Shown piece by piece: positions 61,777-64,000 of a DNA stretch of 64,000 nucleotides. This DNA is from Kineosporiaceae bacterium SCSIO 59966 (GTDB lineage: Bacteria; Actinomycetota; Actinomycetes; Actinomycetales; SCSIO-59966). The notes under the pieces are model-generated. The model saw nothing but the letters and a program-made list of their open reading frames with translations. It did no database searches and had not been told where the DNA came from. The translations under genes were made by a program, and so were the position numbers. How positions within the stretch are numbered: position 1 is the first letter of the stretch; each line of letters starts with the position of its first letter. The stretch covers positions 1,922,001 through 1,986,000 of the forward strand of contig CP052876.1 in the NCBI GenBank assembly GCA_020881835.1. The letters run 5' to 3'.

Positions 61777-63415
61777 CCCTGATCCACCGCGCTGATTCGG
61801 CTTGGGTGGTTTCGGTGGCCTGATGAGGTCGGTCGGTGTCGTGGGCGTGGCTGGTCCGCCGGCCTGTGCCGGCTCTTCCACGTCGGGTTCCTCGAGTCGC
61901 GCCCTGCTGGGGCTGGATGGTCAGGTCGTTGCCAGGGTGGGTGGGCCGGTCGCGGCCGTCCACAGCGACTCCCATCCGGGTGCCCAGGGCCAGTCGCGGG
62001 GCAGGTGGAGGTCGAGCCTGCGGGCGGTGGTGGCGATCCTGGCGGGGACGGCGATGATCTTGGTGCGCAGGCTGGCCCATCTGGCCTTGGCCATGTCTGC
62101 TGCGACGGCGGTGGCGCGGGCCAGGTTGAACGCGATCACTGCCAGGGCGACCCAGGCGGCGTTCGCCGCGTATCGTCCGCTGGGCAGGTGGGCCAGGGCG
62201 TTGTCTTTGAGCTCGGCGATGACCTGCTCGACGATCGCGTGGTCGCGGTGACGTTCGTCGGCCTCGATGGTCGAGAACGTGCTGTTGGTGATGAAGGCGT
62301 GGTGGCGGTAGGTGGCGAACAGCTCGCCCTGCTCGGTCCCATCGCAGGCGAACGGCTGGAGGCGTTTCACGCGGCGGACGATGAGCCGGCAGGTGACGTG
62401 CTCGCCCCTGCGGCGGGAGGTGAACGCGGTGAACGGGATCTCGGCGACCTCGGCGTGGGAGACCCACCGCTGCTCGGCCTCGTCGTAGATCGCGTCCGGG
62501 TACTCGATCGGCTGCCACGCGTCGGCGGGGATGCTGGCGATCGCTGCGGTGACGGTCTTGGTCATCCGGGCGGTGACCGAGAACCACGCCTGGTGCCTGA
62601 TCGCGGTGCCGACGAACGCCCACCCGTAGTAGGCCGAGTCCGCCCGGGCCAGGATCCGGCCCCTCACGCCAGCGGCGCGGGCGGTGGTGATCCCCTGGGC
62701 CAGCAGCCGGCCCGCGCCCGTGGCCGAGGCGGTGTTCCCCGACCGGAGCCTCGCGCCGGCGATCACCGGCGCGGCCAGCGGGGTCGAGACCGTGGCGAGC
62801 TGGATGTTCAGGCCACGCTGCTTGGTGTACCCGAACGCGGCGCCCTGCTTGGCGTAGCCGTGGACCTCCCGCACGGTGTCATCGACATCGACCGTGGCGA
62901 TCCCGCCGGTGTCCGCGCCGGCCAGCAGGCCCGGGACCCGCACCGCCAGGCCCGCCACCAGCCTGGCGTTGACCTTGTCGAGCTGCTGGACGTGCCCGTG
63001 GGTGAACGACCGCAGGAACGTGCCCAGCGTGGAGGGCGCGCGGACCCCACCGAACACCTTCGTCATCCCGCCGTGCCGCAGCAGGTCCATGTCATCGATG
63101 CAGTCCGCGCCGGCCAGCATCCCGGCCACCACGCACGCCGCCTTCACCGCAGCGTTCGGCGAAGGCACCGTCACCTCCTCCAGGAGGTCGTACAGGCCGG
63201 CGGTCTCGGCCAGCCGCAACGCAGGGACCAGGCCCGCCGACGACACCAGGTTCGGGTCATCGAAGACCGGCCGGATCGTGTGAGAAGGTTTCACTTGCGA
63301 GGTGCTCCTCTTGAGCGGTTGGACGTAGACGTCGCAATCCACATCCTCCCAGCTCAAGAGGGCATTCTCGCCCTACGCCACGCTCACACCGCCGAACCCG
63401 GTCGGTGGATCAGGG
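61777..63415 (-). mobile_element. IS-B, IS1380-like element inserted in IS-A
   Basis: A 1639-bp element with 25-bp terminal inverted repeats (61777-61801 and 63391-63415) matching at 21 of 25 positions, outer end CCCTGATCCACCG. The 5-bp target duplication CTGAA is at 61772-61776 and 63416-63420. It is inserted exactly at the start codon of the IS-A transposase. Ends and duplication are intact, so the insertion is recent. Confidence 0.9.
61921..63294 (-). CDS. IS1380-like transposase (IS-B)
   Basis: A 457-aa DDE transposase different from that of IS-A. VKPSHTIRPVFDDPNLVSSA begins the protein; ATVDVDDTVREVHGYAKQGA holds the first Asp, GRILARADSAYYGWAFVGTA the second, and HAIVEQVIAELKDNALAHLP the Glu region. 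GTG at 63294 has AGGAG about 10 nt upstream inside the element, so the gene is self-contained and probably functional. Confidence 0.85.
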   Translation of the reverse strand: MKPSHTIRPVFDDPNLVSSAGLVPALRLAETAGLYDLLEEVTVPSPNAAVKAACVVAGMLAGADCIDDMDLLRHGGMTKVFGGVRAPSTLGTFLRSFTHGHVQQLDKVNARLVAGLAVRVPGLLAGADTGGIATVDVDDTVREVHGYAKQGAAFGYTKQRGLNIQLATVSTPLAAPVIAGARLRSGNTASATGAGRLLAQGITTARAAGVRGRILARADSAYYGWAFVGTAIRHQAWFSVTARMTKTVTAAIASIPADAWQPIEYPDAIYDEAEQRWVSHAEVAEIPFTAFTSRRRGEHVTCRLIVRRVKRLQPFACDGTEQGELFATYRHHAFITNSTFSTIEADERHRDHAIVEQVIAELKDNALAHLPSGRYAANAAWVALAVIAFNLARATAVAADMAKARWASLRTKIIAVPARIATTARRLDLHLPRDWPWAPGWESLWTAATGPPTLATT

Positions 63416-63539
63416 CTGAAAGGTGCTCCTCGATCTGGAACGCGTGGACCTTCGACAAGCCACATCATCCCAGGTCAGGAGCACTTTTCATGTGATGAAC
63501 GCGCCGTCAGGCCGGACCGCGACGAAAGCGCCGGGTTAG

Positions 63540-64000
63540 CCCGGATCTTTCATCCCACCGGTGTTGATCATGGCGCTGCGGGTCGTGACCGCGGCGTGGG
63601 GTGATTCTGGCAGGAGGGTGTGACAGCGCCCCGAGTGTCGTCTCGGGTGGTCGCCGGTTCCACTGGCCGGTGGGGTCCTTGGGTTTGTCGGGACGGGTGG
63701 GCCGGCGCTCACCCGGGGGCGGCGAGGGCACGGAGTTGGCGGACGCCGTCGTCGACGAGGTGTCCCCAGGGCGCGGTCGTCTTGACGTGCAGGACGACCC
63801 GGCGGCCGGTGCGTGCCAGGGTGGCCGGGACGGTGAACAACCGCAGTCGTAGCCGTTTGGGCTCCCAGCGCCGGGCGTCGTGCCCGGTGAGAGCCAGCAT
63901 CTGCATCCACGCGGTGAGCTCCGCGGCGAGAGCGACGATGGCGCACCAGATCTGGTTCTGCGCGAAGTCGTGCAGCGGCAGGTTCGCCAGACCGGTGTCC
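63540..64000 (-). mobile_element. IS-A copy 2, runs off the window
   Basis: Identical to the first 461 bp of copy 1 (60193-60653, offset 3347), beginning after the shared TTAG at 63536-63539. The two copies are therefore directly adjacent in the same orientation. The right end is outside the window. Confidence 0.9.
63709..64000 (-). CDS. IS1380 family transposase (IS-A copy 2), partial
   Basis: C-terminal part of the same transposase as at 60362-61771, ending ALAAPG. Identical to copy 1 over the visible part, including the GTGLANLP to LAALAAPG segment. The N-terminal part, and so whether this copy keeps its own RBS and is active, lies beyond the window edge. Confidence 0.85.
   Translation of the reverse strand, partial: DTGLANLPLHDFAQNQIWCAIVALAAELTAWMQMLALTGHDARRWEPKRLRLRLFTVPATLARTGRRVVLHVKTTAPWGHLVDDGVRQLRALAAPG

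Larger units (their letters stand above)
60193..63535 (-). mobile_element. IS-A copy 1, IS1380 family, interrupted by IS-B
   Basis: Left terminus begins CCCGGATCTTTCATCCC (60193); the right terminus, read inward from 63535, begins CCCGGCGCTTTCGTCGC (13 of 17 match). TTAG flanks both ends (60189-60192, 63536-63539), a 4-bp target duplication. Subtracting IS-B and its 5-bp duplication leaves about 1699 bp, normal for IS1380 elements. The element landed on the stop codon of the lipoprotein gene. The transposase lies on the minus strand. Confidence 0.8.

Noticed and set aside
60193-64000. Composite transposon with two IS-A copies carrying cargo
   Set aside because: The DNA between the outer ends is just IS-B inside copy 1, and the copies are adjacent through one TTAG; there is no cargo.

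Overview
The window is 64 kb of very GC-rich chromosomal DNA from an actinomycete. This is inferred from codon use, frequent GTG starts, many leaderless promoters (TANNNT 6-7 nt before the start codon), two F420-dependent LLM oxidoreductases, a polyphosphate glucokinase and a core gene order that matches the glycerate kinase - DUF3043 - cobS - gcvT - pepB - dlaT - lipB - lipA - glnA1 - glnE - glnA2 region of Mycobacterium tuberculosis. I cannot name the genus. No tRNA, rRNA or CRISPR array was seen.

Layout. 0-4.4 kb: glycerate kinase (cut by the window edge), M20 dipeptidase, DUF3043 protein, aldo/keto reductase, a 390-bp block of inverted repeats, and a small conserved protein. 4.5-11.2 kb: a cobalamin riboswitch followed by six overlapping genes: a secreted SCO2322-like protein, ECF transporter T, A and S parts, a metallo-beta-lactamase-CobU fusion, and CobS. 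This reads as one B12 precursor uptake and salvage operon. 11.2-26.6 kb: core metabolism, with gcvT, leucyl aminopeptidase, lpdA, a two-lipoyl-domain E2, lipB, lipA, a membrane kinase and oxidoreductases. 26.6-28.1 kb: glnA1 behind a textbook four-part GlnR box. Its usual partners glnE and glnA2 are at 44.6-49.7 kb, so about 16.5 kb of accessory DNA lies between.

The accessory block (28.2-44.5 kb) holds four modules. (a) A signal peptidase I faces a five-gene cluster (29.9-33.6 kb) preceded by one more gene of the same family; together they are three DUF6230-like secreted proteins, two DUF6114 membrane proteins and one larger secreted protein. This is the best candidate here for an undescribed cell-envelope system. 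(b) A ferredoxin-type reductase and fatty acid desaturase lie behind three tandem palindromes at exact 15-bp spacing. (c) A PucR regulator is divergent from a cytosine-deaminase-like enzyme and a CodB-type permease. (d) A persulfide/sulfide module consists of a CsoR-family repressor lacking the copper His, a rhodanese, a CstB-like dioxygenase-rhodanese, OsmC, DsrE-like, DsrC/TusE-like and a sulfide:quinone oxidoreductase-like flavoprotein, tied together by three matching operators.

44.6-58.2 kb returns to core genes: glnE, an amidotransferase, glnA2, nadE, a BtuF-like protein, an FGD-like oxidoreductase, a CrtI-like flavoprotein, map and ppgK. 58.2-64 kb is a lower-GC scrap yard: an ISL3 transposase relic, a gene fragment, a small membrane protein, a frameshifted lipoprotein gene, and nested insertion sequences. 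One IS1380-family element (IS-A) carries a second (IS-B, CTGAA target duplication) inserted exactly before its transposase start codon. A second IS-A copy follows, separated only by the shared TTAG target duplication, and runs off the window.
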